NCBI GenBank assembly: GCA_903912445.1
Contig: CAIWHP010000048.1
Coordinates: 16,198 to 80,197 of the forward strand
Direction of reading: 5' to 3'
DNA length: 64,000 bases
Source of the DNA: an uncultured Lentisphaerota bacterium
Lineage (GTDB): Bacteria > Verrucomicrobiota > Kiritimatiellia > CAIQIC01
Both the position numbers and the translations under genes were made by a program. The notes under the pieces are model-generated. The model searched no databases, had not been told where the DNA came from, and saw nothing but the letters and a program-made list of their open reading frames with translations. How positions within the stretch are numbered: position 1 is the stretch's first letter; every line of letters begins with the position of its first letter. Below, piece by piece: positions 52,406 through 62,080 of this stretch.

Positions 52406-53962
52406 TCAGGGGCTTGGCACTCCGGAAGGGTTCCTGTGCAGCAACAACAGCGTGCGGCGCGCGCCCATCGGCACCTGGGTCTCCTGGGCGGCCGCAAAGT
52501 CCGGCGGCAGGTGCTCGCCGCGCTTGTGGCAGACGATCAGGGCATTGAAGTGCGGGTGATGGCCGGCGAGCACGGCACTCGCGTCCGCGCTGTTCGTGAG
52601 CACCGGGAAAATCCGGCCCACATACCACTCAAAGCCGGCGCTCGTGGTCTCGTCAAAAGCCCAGGCCGCCGCGCGCAGGTCGGAGCGCACCGCCAGCTTC
52701 TGGTCGAATTCACGGAACGCGCCCCCATAGCTCTTGTACCTGTCCACCAGCGGTTCGCCGATCGTCAAGGCCAACAGATAAAGCCCGACGAGCACGCCCG
52801 CATAGCGCACCAAGGTCTGCGGGCGCAGCTCCAGCCGTTGCAGCCCTTGCGCGGCCAGCAGGGCGAAGGCGGGCAGCAGGGGGGCCAGGTAGATTTCGCG
52901 CTTGGTGGCCGAGAGCGACAGCAGCAGGGCGCCACCGAGCCCCCACGCGAGGGGCATGGCCAGCTCGCGCCACAGCGCGCGCTGGCGCACGGCACGCCAG
53001 AGCAGCCACGCGATCGGCGGGAGCCAAGGCAGGAGATAGAGCGGCAGGGCGCCGAGGTAGAACAGCGGGCCGTTGATATGGCCGAGCTGCGTCGCCGCGC
53101 CGCTGAAGCGCCCGAAGTGGTTCGTCCAGAACCATTCCATGAACAGCGCGCGCCCGCCGCTCCGCCAGAACGCGTCCGCCCACGCCGCCACCGGCAGCGC
53201 GAAGGTGATCAGCGCGGCCAGATGGTAGAGAAGCATGGCGGATGGTGAAGGGCGGATGGTGCAGGGGGGAACGCCGGTGATACGCGGCCCGGGTGTCTCG
53301 TCTCCCGCCTCGCGCCCTCCGTCACTATCCCCATGGTTTGGGAGCGCGGCGATCGGCCGCTTCCACGGCGCGGCGAGCAGCAGCAGCGGCAGTCCGCCGA
53401 ACGCGATGAAGATTGGGCCGATGATGCCCTTCGTCAGAAAAGCGGCGGCGGCCAACGCCCCGGCGACGGGCAACAGCGCAGGGCGGCCGCCCAGATAGGC
53501 GCCCGCCAGCGCGGCGAGCGCGGCGGTGACGAAAAACATCAGCGCCCCATCGGTCAGCAGCCAGTGCGAGACATGGACAAAGCCGGGCAGCGTGGCGAGC
53601 ACGAGCACGGCGAGCGGCGCGGCGGCGCGGCCGAGCAGGCGGCGCGCAAGCAGCCACAGCATCGCGAGCGTGCCGAGCGCATAAAACGCGCTGATCAGGC
53701 GCAGCCAGCCGGCGCTGGGCGCGGAGAACGGGCTGACGCGCAGCCAGGCGGCGGCAAGGTCATAGTAGAGCGGCGGCTTCTCGACGAAGGGCTCGCCCGC
53801 GAGGTGCGGAATGATCCCGTCGCCGCCCCGGCTCATCGCGAGCGCGAGGGCGGCCTCGCGTGGTTCGTCAGGCGTCCACAGATCGTGGAAGCCGAGGCCG
53901 GCGAGCGTGATCAGCAGCGCGGCCGCGACAAGCCAGCGCGGGATGGACAGGTTTGATGCCAC
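52406..53962 (-). CDS. GT39-type (ArnT/PMT-like) membrane glycosyltransferase
   Basis: 518 residues, multiple transmembrane segments from residue 10 on. GT39/ArnT hallmark 'LWTPDEPREAALA' with acidic D32-E33 in the first periplasmic loop, and 'EPFVEKPPLYYDLAAAWLRV' right after it, as in undecaprenyl-phosphate-sugar transferases. Transfers sugar from a polyprenyl-phosphate donor to lipid or protein on the outer face of the inner membrane. A hydrophilic stretch around residues 208-243 ('NHGDSDGGREAGDETPGPRI') interrupts the transmembrane pattern and may be a low-complexity insertion. Co-directional with pdxB. Confidence 0.85.
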   Translation of the reverse strand: MASNLSIPRWLVAAALLITLAGLGFHDLWTPDEPREAALALAMSRGGDGIIPHLAGEPFVEKPPLYYDLAAAWLRVSPFSAPSAGWLRLISAFYALGTLAMLWLLARRLLGRAAAPLAVLVLATLPGFVHVSHWLLTDGALMFFVTAALAALAGAYLGGRPALLPVAGALAAAAFLTKGIIGPIFIAFGGLPLLLLAAPWKRPIAALPNHGDSDGGREAGDETPGPRITGVPPCTIRPSPSAMLLYHLAALITFALPVAAWADAFWRSGGRALFMEWFWTNHFGRFSGAATQLGHINGPLFYLGALPLYLLPWLPPIAWLLWRAVRQRALWRELAMPLAWGLGGALLLSLSATKREIYLAPLLPAFALLAAQGLQRLELRPQTLVRYAGVLVGLYLLALTIGEPLVDRYKSYGGAFREFDQKLAVRSDLRAAAWAFDETTSAGFEWYVGRIFPVLTNSADASAVLAGHHPHFNALIVCHKRGEHLPPDFAAAQETQVPMGARRTLLLLHRNPSGVPSP

Positions 53963-54069
53963 GTGGCGACCCTAGCCTGCGCCGTCGGGAGCGTCAAGCC
54001 AGCCGCGGCACCCACCGCCCCGCTGCGCCACCACCACCCCAGCCTTCGCGGGCGGAGCCACCGCGCCCC

Positions 54070-54097
54070 TTGACTCCGGCGGGCAAAAGAGTAGTTT
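54070..54097 (+). promoter_or_regulatory. Candidate promoter of the thiC operon
   Basis: TTGACT (54070-54075), 16-bp spacer, TAGTTT (54092-54097), about 15 bp before the riboswitch. Confidence 0.6.
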
Positions 54098-54111
54098 CGG
54101 CGCGACCTTTG

Positions 54112-54190
54112 ATCGCTGGGGGAGCCGCGAGGCTGAGAAGCAAACCCCTTGAACCTGGACGGGTAATTCCGGCGTAGGGAAGCGACGGTT
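54112..54190 (+). ncRNA. TPP riboswitch (THI element)
   Basis: Carries the conserved thi-box sequences in order: 'GGGGGAGCC', 'GGCTGAGA', 'ACCCCTTGAACCTG', 'CGGGTAATTCCGGCGTAGGG' and 'AAGCG'. These form the two parallel helices that bind the pyrimidine and the pyrophosphate of thiamine pyrophosphate. Followed by an intrinsic terminator and thiC, so control is by transcription attenuation. Confidence 0.97.
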
Positions 54191-54201
54191 GGCGCAAGGC
54201 T

Positions 54202-55874
<1,673 letters not shown>

Positions 55875-55891
55875 CCACGGATCAACACGGA

Positions 55892-57727
55892 TTGAACACG
55901 GACTTCAAGCCGCAGGTCTGGATCCAAGCAACTGCTGACGCCGGCCAAAAGAGCTGGCTGGAATTCCGCCAGCCAGCCAGCGTCCTGATCGCCCGCCAAC
56001 CCGGCGAAGTCCTGCCCGCCCTCGAGGAGCTCGATGCCGCCGTGCAGCGCGGTTGCTGGGCCGCGGGCTTTCTGGCCTACGAAGCTGCGCCGGCCTTCGA
56101 CGCCGCGCTGCACACACGCCGCCCCGGCCCGCTGCCCTTGCTGTGGTTCGGAATTTATAAGGCGAAAAATGTCCGTCGTGTAGGGGCGCAGTCTTGCTGC
56201 GCCCGCACTTCAGGCCGCCATGCACAATGGGCGCAGCAAGACTGCGCCCCTACCTTTCCAATGCTTGGAAAAATCGACCCAGCTCTTTTCCAAGCCTTGG
56301 AAAAGGCATGGAAGCCCACCGTTTCGCCCGCTGCATTTCGCCGCGCCATCGCCGCAATCCGGCGCAAAATCGCCGCCGGCGAAACGTATCAGGTGAACTA
56401 TTCCTTCCGCCTGCGCGCGCCTTTTCGCGGCGACTTCGGCGCGCTTGCCGCTGCGCTGCTCGCCGATGGCCAGACGACCTATGGAGCCTACCTCGACCTG
56501 GGCGAGCACGCGCTCTGCTCGCTCTCGCCGGAGTTGTTCTTTCGCCGTGACGGGGAACGCGTCGTCTGTCGCCCGATGAAGGGCACCGCGCCCCGTGGCC
56601 TGACGCCGGCTGAGGATCAACGCATCGCCGCGGAACTGCAGCAGTCCGCCAAAAACCGCGCCGAGAACATCATGATCGTGGACATGGTCCGCAATGACCT
56701 CGGCCGCATCGCGCGCCCGGGCAGCGTGCATGCCGCCAAGCTGTTTGCCATCGAGCGGCACGCCACGCTCTGGCAGATGACCTCGACCGTGGCCGCGAAA
56801 ACGTGCGCTGCCTGGCCGGACCTGTTCCGTGCGCTGTTCCCGTGCGCCTCGATCACCGGCGCGCCCAAGGTGCAGACGGCGAAGATCATCGCCGGGCTGG
56901 AGACCGCGCCGCGCGGCATCTATACCGGCGCGATCGGCTTCATCGCGCCCGATGGCCGCGCGCAGTTCAACGTGGCCATCCGCACGCTGCATCTCGACCG
57001 CCGGCGCGCGCGCCTCGCATACGGCACCGGCGCCGGCATCACGTGGGATTCGCGCGCGGCCGAGGAATGGCAGGAATGCCGGACGAAGGCGCTGGCGCTC
57101 GCGCCGGTGCCGCCGTTCGAGCTGCTGGAAACCATGCTCTGGCGGCCCAGCCGCGGCTACGCGCTGCTCGCCCGCCATCTCCGGCGCCTGTGCGGCTCGG
57201 CGGAATATTTCGGATTCCCCTTTTCGCGCCAGCAAGTGCTGCGCGAACTACACCGCGCTGCCGGACGCTTCCCCTGCCATGACCAGCGCGTGCGCCTGCT
57301 GCTCGACCGCGCCGGCCGGATCCGCGTTGAGGCCACGCGGTTGCCGGAGGCCAAGGTCTGGAACATCGCGCTGGCCCGCAAGCCGGTGAGCTCCACCGAC
57401 CGGTTCCTTTTCCACAAAACGACGCACCGCGCCACGTATGACGCCGCGCTGCGCCGGCAGCCCGGCTGCGATGACATGCTCCTGTTCAACGAGCGCGGCG
57501 AACTGACCGAGTCCTGCTTTGCAAATATCGTCGTCGTGCGGCGCGGCCGCTGGCTGACGCCGCCGGTTGCCTGCGGCCTGCTCGCCGGCACCCAGCGCGC
57601 CGAACTGCTGGCGCGAGGAAAACTGAAAGAAGTCGTCATCCGCGTGAAGGATTTGCAGAAGAGCGATCGTATCTTGCTCATCAACTCTGTGCGCGGCATT
57701 ATCGAAACAAGCTTGCGGGACCAATGA
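55892..57727 (+). CDS. pabBC: Fused aminodeoxychorismate synthase component I and lyase (PabB-PabC)
   Basis: About 611 residues if TTG 55892 is the start, 17 bp after thiC; no ATG is available in the right place. PabB part to about residue 395: 'WAAGFLAYEAAPAFD', 'GETYQVNYSFRLRAPF', 'RPMKGTAPRGLTP', 'IMIVDMVRNDLGRIA', 'PCASITGAPKVQTAKIIAGLE', 'YTGAIGFIAPDGRAQFNVAIRT'. PabC (class IV aminotransferase fold) from about 405: 'FELLETMLW', catalytic K509 in 'FLFHKTTHR', 'LLFNERGELTESCFANI'. Together they make 4-aminobenzoate for folate. Residues ~97-138 are encoded by repeat DNA (a 25-bp inverted repeat plus a palindrome pair) sitting in the linker before the chorismate-binding core, without breaking the frame. 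Confidence 0.9.
   Translation: MNTDFKPQVWIQATADAGQKSWLEFRQPASVLIARQPGEVLPALEELDAAVQRGCWAAGFLAYEAAPAFDAALHTRRPGPLPLLWFGIYKAKNVRRVGAQSCCARTSGRHAQWAQQDCAPTFPMLGKIDPALFQALEKAWKPTVSPAAFRRAIAAIRRKIAAGETYQVNYSFRLRAPFRGDFGALAAALLADGQTTYGAYLDLGEHALCSLSPELFFRRDGERVVCRPMKGTAPRGLTPAEDQRIAAELQQSAKNRAENIMIVDMVRNDLGRIARPGSVHAAKLFAIERHATLWQMTSTVAAKTCAAWPDLFRALFPCASITGAPKVQTAKIIAGLETAPRGIYTGAIGFIAPDGRAQFNVAIRTLHLDRRRARLAYGTGAGITWDSRAAEEWQECRTKALALAPVPPFELLETMLWRPSRGYALLARHLRRLCGSAEYFGFPFSRQQVLRELHRAAGRFPCHDQRVRLLLDRAGRIRVEATRLPEAKVWNIALARKPVSSTDRFLFHKTTHRATYDAALRRQPGCDDMLLFNERGELTESCFANIVVVRRGRWLTPPVACGLLAGTQRAELLARGKLKEVVIRVKDLQKSDRILLINSVRGIIETSLRDQ
56180..56253. repeat. Perfect 25-bp inverted repeat inside pabBC
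   Basis: Arms 56180-56204 and 56229-56253 are exact reverse complements (begin GTAGGGGCGCAGTC, end GACTGCGCCCCTAC), separated by 24 bp. They are read in frame as 'VGAQSCCARTSGRH' and 'QWAQQDCAPT'. Confidence 0.95.
56255..56303. repeat. Paired TTTCCAA-N3-TTGGAAA palindromes inside pabBC
   Basis: TTTCCAA-TGC-TTGGAAA (56255-56271) and TTTCCAA-GCC-TTGGAAA (56287-56303), centres 32 bp apart, immediately after the 25-bp inverted repeat; read as 'FPMLGK' and 'FQALEK'. Confidence 0.93.
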
Positions 57728-57730
57728 CCC

Positions 57731-59218
57731 ATGACAAATGACCAAGGACAATCATCTGCGCCCCTCGCTCCGCGCCCCATCGCCTGGACCATCGCCGGCA
57801 GCGACCCAAGCGGGGGCGCGGGCTTGCAGGCCGATCTCAAGACGATGCATGGGCTGGGCGTGCACGCGTGTACCGTGGTCAGCGCGCTGACCGTGCAGAA
57901 CACGAACGGCGTGTTCGACATCGCACCCGTCGCGCCGGACTTCTTGCGCGCCCAGATCGAGCGGCTCGCCGAAGATCTGCCGCCGGTCGCCATCAAGCTG
58001 GGCATGCTCGGCGGCGCGGAACAGGTCCGGGCCGTCGCCGATTTTCTCGACACCACGGATGCCTTCGTTGTTTGTGACCCGGTCCTGGCCGCGACCAGCG
58101 GCACTGCGCTGCTGAATGACGAGGGGCGGCAGTTGCTCATTGAACGGATGCTGCCTCGCGCCGACCTCGTCACACCGAATATTGCGGAGCTTGGGAAACT
58201 CCTTGGCCCGGATTTCCAGGGCCTGGAAAACATCCCGCAGGCGGCCCAGGCGCTGCTGCAGCGCGGGGCGCGGGCGGTGCTGGTCAAGGGCGGGCATATC
58301 GGCGGCGAGTTTTGTCAGGATTATTTCTCGGATGGGTGTCAGCACTTTTGGCTGACCAGCGAGCGGCAACTGGTGCGCCACACGCATGGCACCGGCTGCA
58401 CGCTGGCCTCCGCGATTGCCGCGGTGCGCGCGCTGGGGCATCCGCTGCCCGATGCGCTGGTCATCGCCAAGGCCTATCTGAACCAAGGCCTGCGCTGTGG
58501 CGAGGATCTCGGGCAGGGCCACGGATCGCTCGCGCATCTCGGCTGGCCCGACACGCCGGGCGATCTGCCCTGGCTGACGGCCACGCCCGGGGAGGGCCAA
58601 GCCCGCCCGCAGTTCCGCGACTGCGGGCCGCAGCCGCTCGGCCTGTATCCGCTGGTGGACCGGGCGGCGTGGCTGGAAAAGCTGGCGCCCTGCGGTGTGA
58701 CGACGGTCCAGCTGCGCGTCAAGGACCTGGCCGGCGCGGCGCTGGAGAAGGAAATCGTCGCCGCGATTGAATATGCGCGCCGTCACGCGATCCGGCTGTT
58801 CATCAACGACGCCTGGGCGCTGGCGCTGCAGCACGGGGCTTACGGCGTACACCTGGGGCAGGAGGATCTGGCCGGCGCAGATTTGCCGGCGCTGGCGCGG
58901 GGCGGGCTGCGGCTCGGCGTGAGCACGCACAACTACAGCGAGCTGGCGCATGCTGCGGCGCTGCGGCCCAGCTACATCGCCTTCGGCCCGGTTTTTGCGA
59001 CGACAACCAAGCTGCTTGATCATCCGCCGCTAGGTGTTGCGGGCTTCCGGCGGCTTGCGCAACTCGCGCCGGCGCCGGTGGTCGCCATCGGCGCGCTGAC
59101 GCCGGAGCGCGCACCCGCCTTGCGCGCCGCTGGTGCGAGTGGTTTCGCCGTCATCGGCGATATCGTCAACGCCAGCGACTTTGCCGCGCGCGTCGGTCAA
59201 TGGCAGCACGTTTTGTAG
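57731..59218 (+). CDS. thiDE: Fused HMP-P kinase and thiamine-phosphate synthase (ThiD-ThiE)
   Basis: 495 residues, ATG 3 bp after the pabBC stop. ThiD part (1-~275): 'AGSDPSGGAGLQADLKT' at 22-38 and the anion-hole 'HGTGCT' at 219-224. ThiE part (~300-495): 'LYPLVDR', 'VQLRVKD' at 326-332, 'LFINDAWALA', 'GVHLGQEDL' at 372-380, 'AFGPVFATTTK', 'VVAIGALTPE'. The fusion phosphorylates HMP-P and couples HMP-PP with the thiazole phosphate. Residues ~153-167 ('ELGKLLGPDFQGLENIP') contain what looks like a worn in-frame palindrome pair (58188-58229). The stop codon TAG lies inside the first bases of another repeat (GTAGGGGCGCC). Confidence 0.95.
   Translation: MTNDQGQSSAPLAPRPIAWTIAGSDPSGGAGLQADLKTMHGLGVHACTVVSALTVQNTNGVFDIAPVAPDFLRAQIERLAEDLPPVAIKLGMLGGAEQVRAVADFLDTTDAFVVCDPVLAATSGTALLNDEGRQLLIERMLPRADLVTPNIAELGKLLGPDFQGLENIPQAAQALLQRGARAVLVKGGHIGGEFCQDYFSDGCQHFWLTSERQLVRHTHGTGCTLASAIAAVRALGHPLPDALVIAKAYLNQGLRCGEDLGQGHGSLAHLGWPDTPGDLPWLTATPGEGQARPQFRDCGPQPLGLYPLVDRAAWLEKLAPCGVTTVQLRVKDLAGAALEKEIVAAIEYARRHAIRLFINDAWALALQHGAYGVHLGQEDLAGADLPALARGGLRLGVSTHNYSELAHAAALRPSYIAFGPVFATTTKLLDHPPLGVAGFRRLAQLAPAPVVAIGALTPERAPALRAAGASGFAVIGDIVNASDFAARVGQWQHVL
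58188..58229. repeat. Possible degenerate palindrome pair inside thiD
   Basis: TTGGGAAA (58191-58198, right arm only) and TTTCCAGG-G-CCTGGAAA (58213-58229). Inferred centres 58189 and 58221 are 32 bp apart, the spacing of the other pairs, and the translation 'LGK....DFQGLEN' parallels 'LGK....LFQALEK' in pabBC. Confidence 0.45.
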
Positions 59219-59262
59219 GGGCGCCGTTGGCCTGCGGTGAGCTTGTCGAACCGCCGGCGCCC
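59216..59262. repeat. Inverted repeat at the thiDE stop codon
   Basis: GGGGCGCCG (59218-59226) pairs with CGGCGCCCC (59254-59262); between them lies CCTGCGGTGAGCTTGTCGAA, the reverse form of the TTCGACAAGCTCA/TTCGACAGGCTCAG repeat. The first TAG is the thiDE stop. Confidence 0.65.
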
Positions 59263-59316
59263 CCGGCGCGCGGATTCACACTTGCCAGCACCCGTTCTTT
59301 GGTGTTGTGTTGCTGC

Positions 59317-60156
59317 GTGAACTTATCCCGGACCATCGTATGTGCGCTGCTGGCGGCGACCGCTGCGGGCGCTGCGCCGCTGCGGATCGTCACCACCTTT
59401 TATCCGCTGCACATTGCGGCGCTGAATATCACCAGCAATGCGCCGAATGTCAGCGTGATCAACCTGACGCCGCCGACTTCCGGCTGTCTGCACGATTATC
59501 AGCTGACGCCCGCCGACCTCGCGCGGCTGATCCACGCCGATGTGCTGATCGTCAACGGCGGCGGGCTGGAGGCTTTTCTGGACAAGGCGCGGCGGCAGGC
59601 GCCGCGCGCCAAGGTCATCGAGGCCAGCGCGGGCATCGAACTCCTGGAGGGCAATCCACACGTCTGGGTCAGCCCGGAACTCGCGGCGCGCCAGGCGGAG
59701 ACCATCGGCGCGGGGCTGGCGCGGCTCGATGCGCCGAACGCGGAGCTCTACCGGCGCAACGCTGCGGCCTACGCGGCGCAGCTGCGGGCGCAGGCGGAAA
59801 AGATGCGCGCGGGCCTCAAGGGCATTGCCTCGCGCAACATCATCACGCTGCACGAGGCGTTCCCCTATTTTGCCCGCGAGTTTGGCTTCAACATCGCCGC
59901 CGTGGTCGAGCGCGAGCCGGGCGCGGCGCCGGGCGCCCGCGAGCTCGCGGATACCATCGCGCTGGTGCGGGAGAAAAAAGTGCGCGCGCTCTTCGTCGAG
60001 CCGCAATACCCTGCGCGCAGCGCGGAGGTCATCGCGCGCGCGACCGGCGCGCAGATCGCCGTGTTGGACCCGGCGGTGACCGGGCCGGTGGCGGCCGGGG
60101 CCTACCTTCAGATCATGGAAAAGAACCTCGCCGAGCTGCAGCGGGTGCTGAAGTGA
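59317..60156 (+). CDS. znuA: Metal ABC transporter substrate-binding protein (ZnuA/TroA family)
   Basis: 279 residues from GTG 59317, chosen because it gives a compact signal peptide (NLSRTIVCALLAATAAGAA); an ATG at 59200 is in frame but would translate the repeat and overlap thiDE. Cluster A-1 binding protein: metal His in 'CLHDYQLTPAD' (H59), 'GNPHVWVSPE' and 'ITLHEAFPYFAREFGF', acidic ligand in a late 'VLDPAV'. The His-rich loop of many ZnuA proteins is absent, so manganese cannot be excluded. Stop overlaps the start of the ATPase gene (GTGA). Confidence 0.9.
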   Translation: MNLSRTIVCALLAATAAGAAPLRIVTTFYPLHIAALNITSNAPNVSVINLTPPTSGCLHDYQLTPADLARLIHADVLIVNGGGLEAFLDKARRQAPRAKVIEASAGIELLEGNPHVWVSPELAARQAETIGAGLARLDAPNAELYRRNAAAYAAQLRAQAEKMRAGLKGIASRNIITLHEAFPYFAREFGFNIAAVVEREPGAAPGARELADTIALVREKKVRALFVEPQYPARSAEVIARATGAQIAVLDPAVTGPVAAGAYLQIMEKNLAELQRVLK

Positions 60157-60983
60157 ACGGGCCGGCCCATCACCATCCGGCGTCGTGCGGCGGCTGCTGC
60201 ACGCAGCTGCAGCATTTCGGCGTACGGCTCGGCGGCACACCGGTGCTGGAAGAGATCAACCTGCACGTCCATTGCGGCGAGCTGACCGCCATCATCGGGC
60301 CCAACGGCGCGGGCAAGACGACACTGCTGCGCGCGCTGCTCGGCGAAGTGCCCTTCCAGGGCGGCCTGCAATTTGTCCATTCCGGCAGCGACCAGCAATT
60401 CGGGCGGCCGCGCGTCGGCTATGTGCCGCAGCGCATGGACCTGGATGTTTCCGCGCCGGCGACCGTCAGCGACCTGTTCGCCAGCGTCAGCCAGCGGCGG
60501 CCGCTCTGGCTGGGGCTCGGCGCGCGCCAGCGCGAGGAGGCGCTGTGCGCGCTCGGCATGGTCGAGGCGCAGCCGCTGCTTGGCAAGACCATCGGCGCGC
60601 TGTCCGGCGGCGAACTGCAGCGCGTGCTGCTGGCGCTGGCGCTGCACCCGATGCCCGACCTGCTGCTGCTCGACGAGCCCGTCTCCGGCGTGGACCAGGC
60701 CGGCATCGAGCTGTTCTACCGCATGGTGTCGGAGCTGCGCCGGCGCCTCGACCTTTCGATCCTGCTTGTCTCGCATGACCTCGCGGCGGTGGCGCGCGTG
60801 GCCGACCGGATGATTTTCTTGAATCATCGGGTGCTCGCCGATGGCACGCCTGCCGAGGTGCTCGCCAGCCCGCTGGTCAAGCAGGTCTTCGGTATGGAGT
60901 TCACCGGCGCCGAGCCCGGCTTCGTCCGCCGCCTGCCGGCGCACGAGTCATGTCCGTTGCCGGCGCCGGGAGGTGTCCCGTGA
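60153..60983 (+). CDS. znuC: Metal ABC transporter ATP-binding protein (ZnuC-like)
   Basis: 276 residues from GTG 60153. Walker A 'GPNGAGKTT' (49-57), signature 'LSGGELQRV' (150-158), Walker B 'LLLLDEP' (170-176), then D-loop 'SGVDQAG' and switch His in 'LLVSHDLAAV'. The N-terminus 'AHHHPASCGGCC' is an unusual His/Cys cluster for a cytoplasmic ATPase and could bind metal. Overlaps both neighbours by 4 bp, so translation of the three subunits is coupled. Confidence 0.93.
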   Translation: MNGPAHHHPASCGGCCTQLQHFGVRLGGTPVLEEINLHVHCGELTAIIGPNGAGKTTLLRALLGEVPFQGGLQFVHSGSDQQFGRPRVGYVPQRMDLDVSAPATVSDLFASVSQRRPLWLGLGARQREEALCALGMVEAQPLLGKTIGALSGGELQRVLLALALHPMPDLLLLDEPVSGVDQAGIELFYRMVSELRRRLDLSILLVSHDLAAVARVADRMIFLNHRVLADGTPAEVLASPLVKQVFGMEFTGAEPGFVRRLPAHESCPLPAPGGVP

Positions 60984-61810
60984 GCCTCTGGCACAGCCTC
61001 CTCGGCGCGCTGCCGTGCGAGTGGGCGCAGCTGGAATTCATGCGGCTGGCGCTGGTCGCCGTGCTGCTGGCCGCGCCGCTCTACGCCGTGCTCGGCTGCC
61101 TCGTGGTCAACAGCCGCATGGCCTTTTTCTCCGAGGCGATCGGCCACGCCGCGCTGACCGGCGTGGCGCTCGGCACGCTCGCCGGCCTGGCCGACCCCAC
61201 GCCCGTGGTGCTGCTGTTCTCCGCGCTGCTCGCGCTCGCCATCGCGTGGCTCCGCCGCAGCAGCGTCCTGTCCAGCGACACGATCATCGGGCTCGTCATG
61301 GCCGGCGCCGTCGCGCTCGGCGTCGTGCTGCTCTCGCGCGGCGGCGGCTTCAACCGCTACACGCATTTCCTGATCGGCGACATCCTGACCATCGCGCCCG
61401 CCGAGCTCGCGCGCCTGGCCGTGCTCGCCCTCGCGACGCTGCTCATCTGGGCCGTGCTGTTCAACCGGCTGTTTCTCGCGACGCTGCACCCCGTGCTGGC
61501 GCGCAGCCGCGGCGTGAACGTCTGGGCGGTCGAGGCGCTGTTCTCCGTGGTCATCGCGCTGGTGGTGGCGATGAGCATCGCGTGGATCGGCCTGCTGGTG
61601 ATCAATTCGCTGCTGATCCTGCCGGCGGCCGCCGCGCGCAACCTGGCGCGCAGCACCGCGGCCTACCTCGGCTGGGCGCTGCTCCTGAGCTTCCTCGCCG
61701 GCGCCGCCGGGCTGCTCGTCTCCTTCTATGCCGCGACCGCGACCGGCGCGACGATCGTGCTCGTCGCGCTCGCGCTGTTCCTGCTCACCCTGCCGTTCCG
61801 GCGCCGCTGA
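60980..61810 (+). CDS. znuB: Metal ABC transporter permease (ZnuB-like)
   Basis: 276 residues from GTG 60980 (GGGAGG upstream). ABC-3 family permease with about eight transmembrane helices; family blocks 'AFFSEAIGHAALTGVALG', 'SSDTIIGLVMAGAVALGVV', 'YTHFLIGDIL' and 'AWIGLLVINSLLILPAAAARNLARS'. Forms the inner-membrane channel of the transporter. Last gene before a tRNA gene with its own promoter; no terminator recognised between them. Confidence 0.93.
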   Translation: MSLWHSLLGALPCEWAQLEFMRLALVAVLLAAPLYAVLGCLVVNSRMAFFSEAIGHAALTGVALGTLAGLADPTPVVLLFSALLALAIAWLRRSSVLSSDTIIGLVMAGAVALGVVLLSRGGGFNRYTHFLIGDILTIAPAELARLAVLALATLLIWAVLFNRLFLATLHPVLARSRGVNVWAVEALFSVVIALVVAMSIAWIGLLVINSLLILPAAAARNLARSTAAYLGWALLLSFLAGAAGLLVSFYAATATGATIVLVALALFLLTLPFRRR

Positions 61811-61839
61811 GGCCCGCGGCGCAATTTCAATCCGCACCA

Positions 61840-61868
61840 TTGACGTGCCCCGGTCGGGCTGCTATGTT
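61840..61868 (+). promoter_or_regulatory. Promoter of tRNA-Leu
   Basis: TTGACG (61840-61845), 17-bp spacer, TATGTT (61863-61868), 14 bp before the mature tRNA 5' end. GC-rich discriminator (CCGCCCGC) typical of stringently controlled promoters. Confidence 0.75.
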
Positions 61869-61882
61869 CCGCCCGCTTTTAC

Positions 61883-61967
61883 GCACCCGTGGCGGAACTG
61901 GCAGACGCGCTAGATTCAGGGTCTAGTGGGTAACACCGTGTGGGTTCGAGTCCCTCCGGGTGCACCA
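61883..61967 (+). tRNA. tRNA-Leu (anticodon CAG)
   Basis: 85 nt including encoded CCA. Acceptor arms GCACCCG / CGGGTGC; anticodon stem CTAGA / TCTAG with loop TTCAGGG giving anticodon CAG (reads CUG); long class II variable arm 'TGGGTAACACCGTG'; T-loop GGTTCGAGTCC. Its 3' end may serve as an integration site for the element that follows. Confidence 0.96.
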
Positions 61968-62080
61968 GCCTGTAAAACAAGTGTTTTAACCAATATTTGC
62001 AAGGGTTTTCTCGCTGTACCATCTTCCGGTTGTGCCTTTGCTGGCGTTTCTTCAACCTTCACTGCTAGGGGCACGAACCC

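Noticed and set aside
51178-52548. 456-residue plus-strand frame opposite pdxB
   Set aside because: PdxB on the minus strand has all catalytic residues; the plus-strand product is low-complexity Ala/Arg/Glu-rich.
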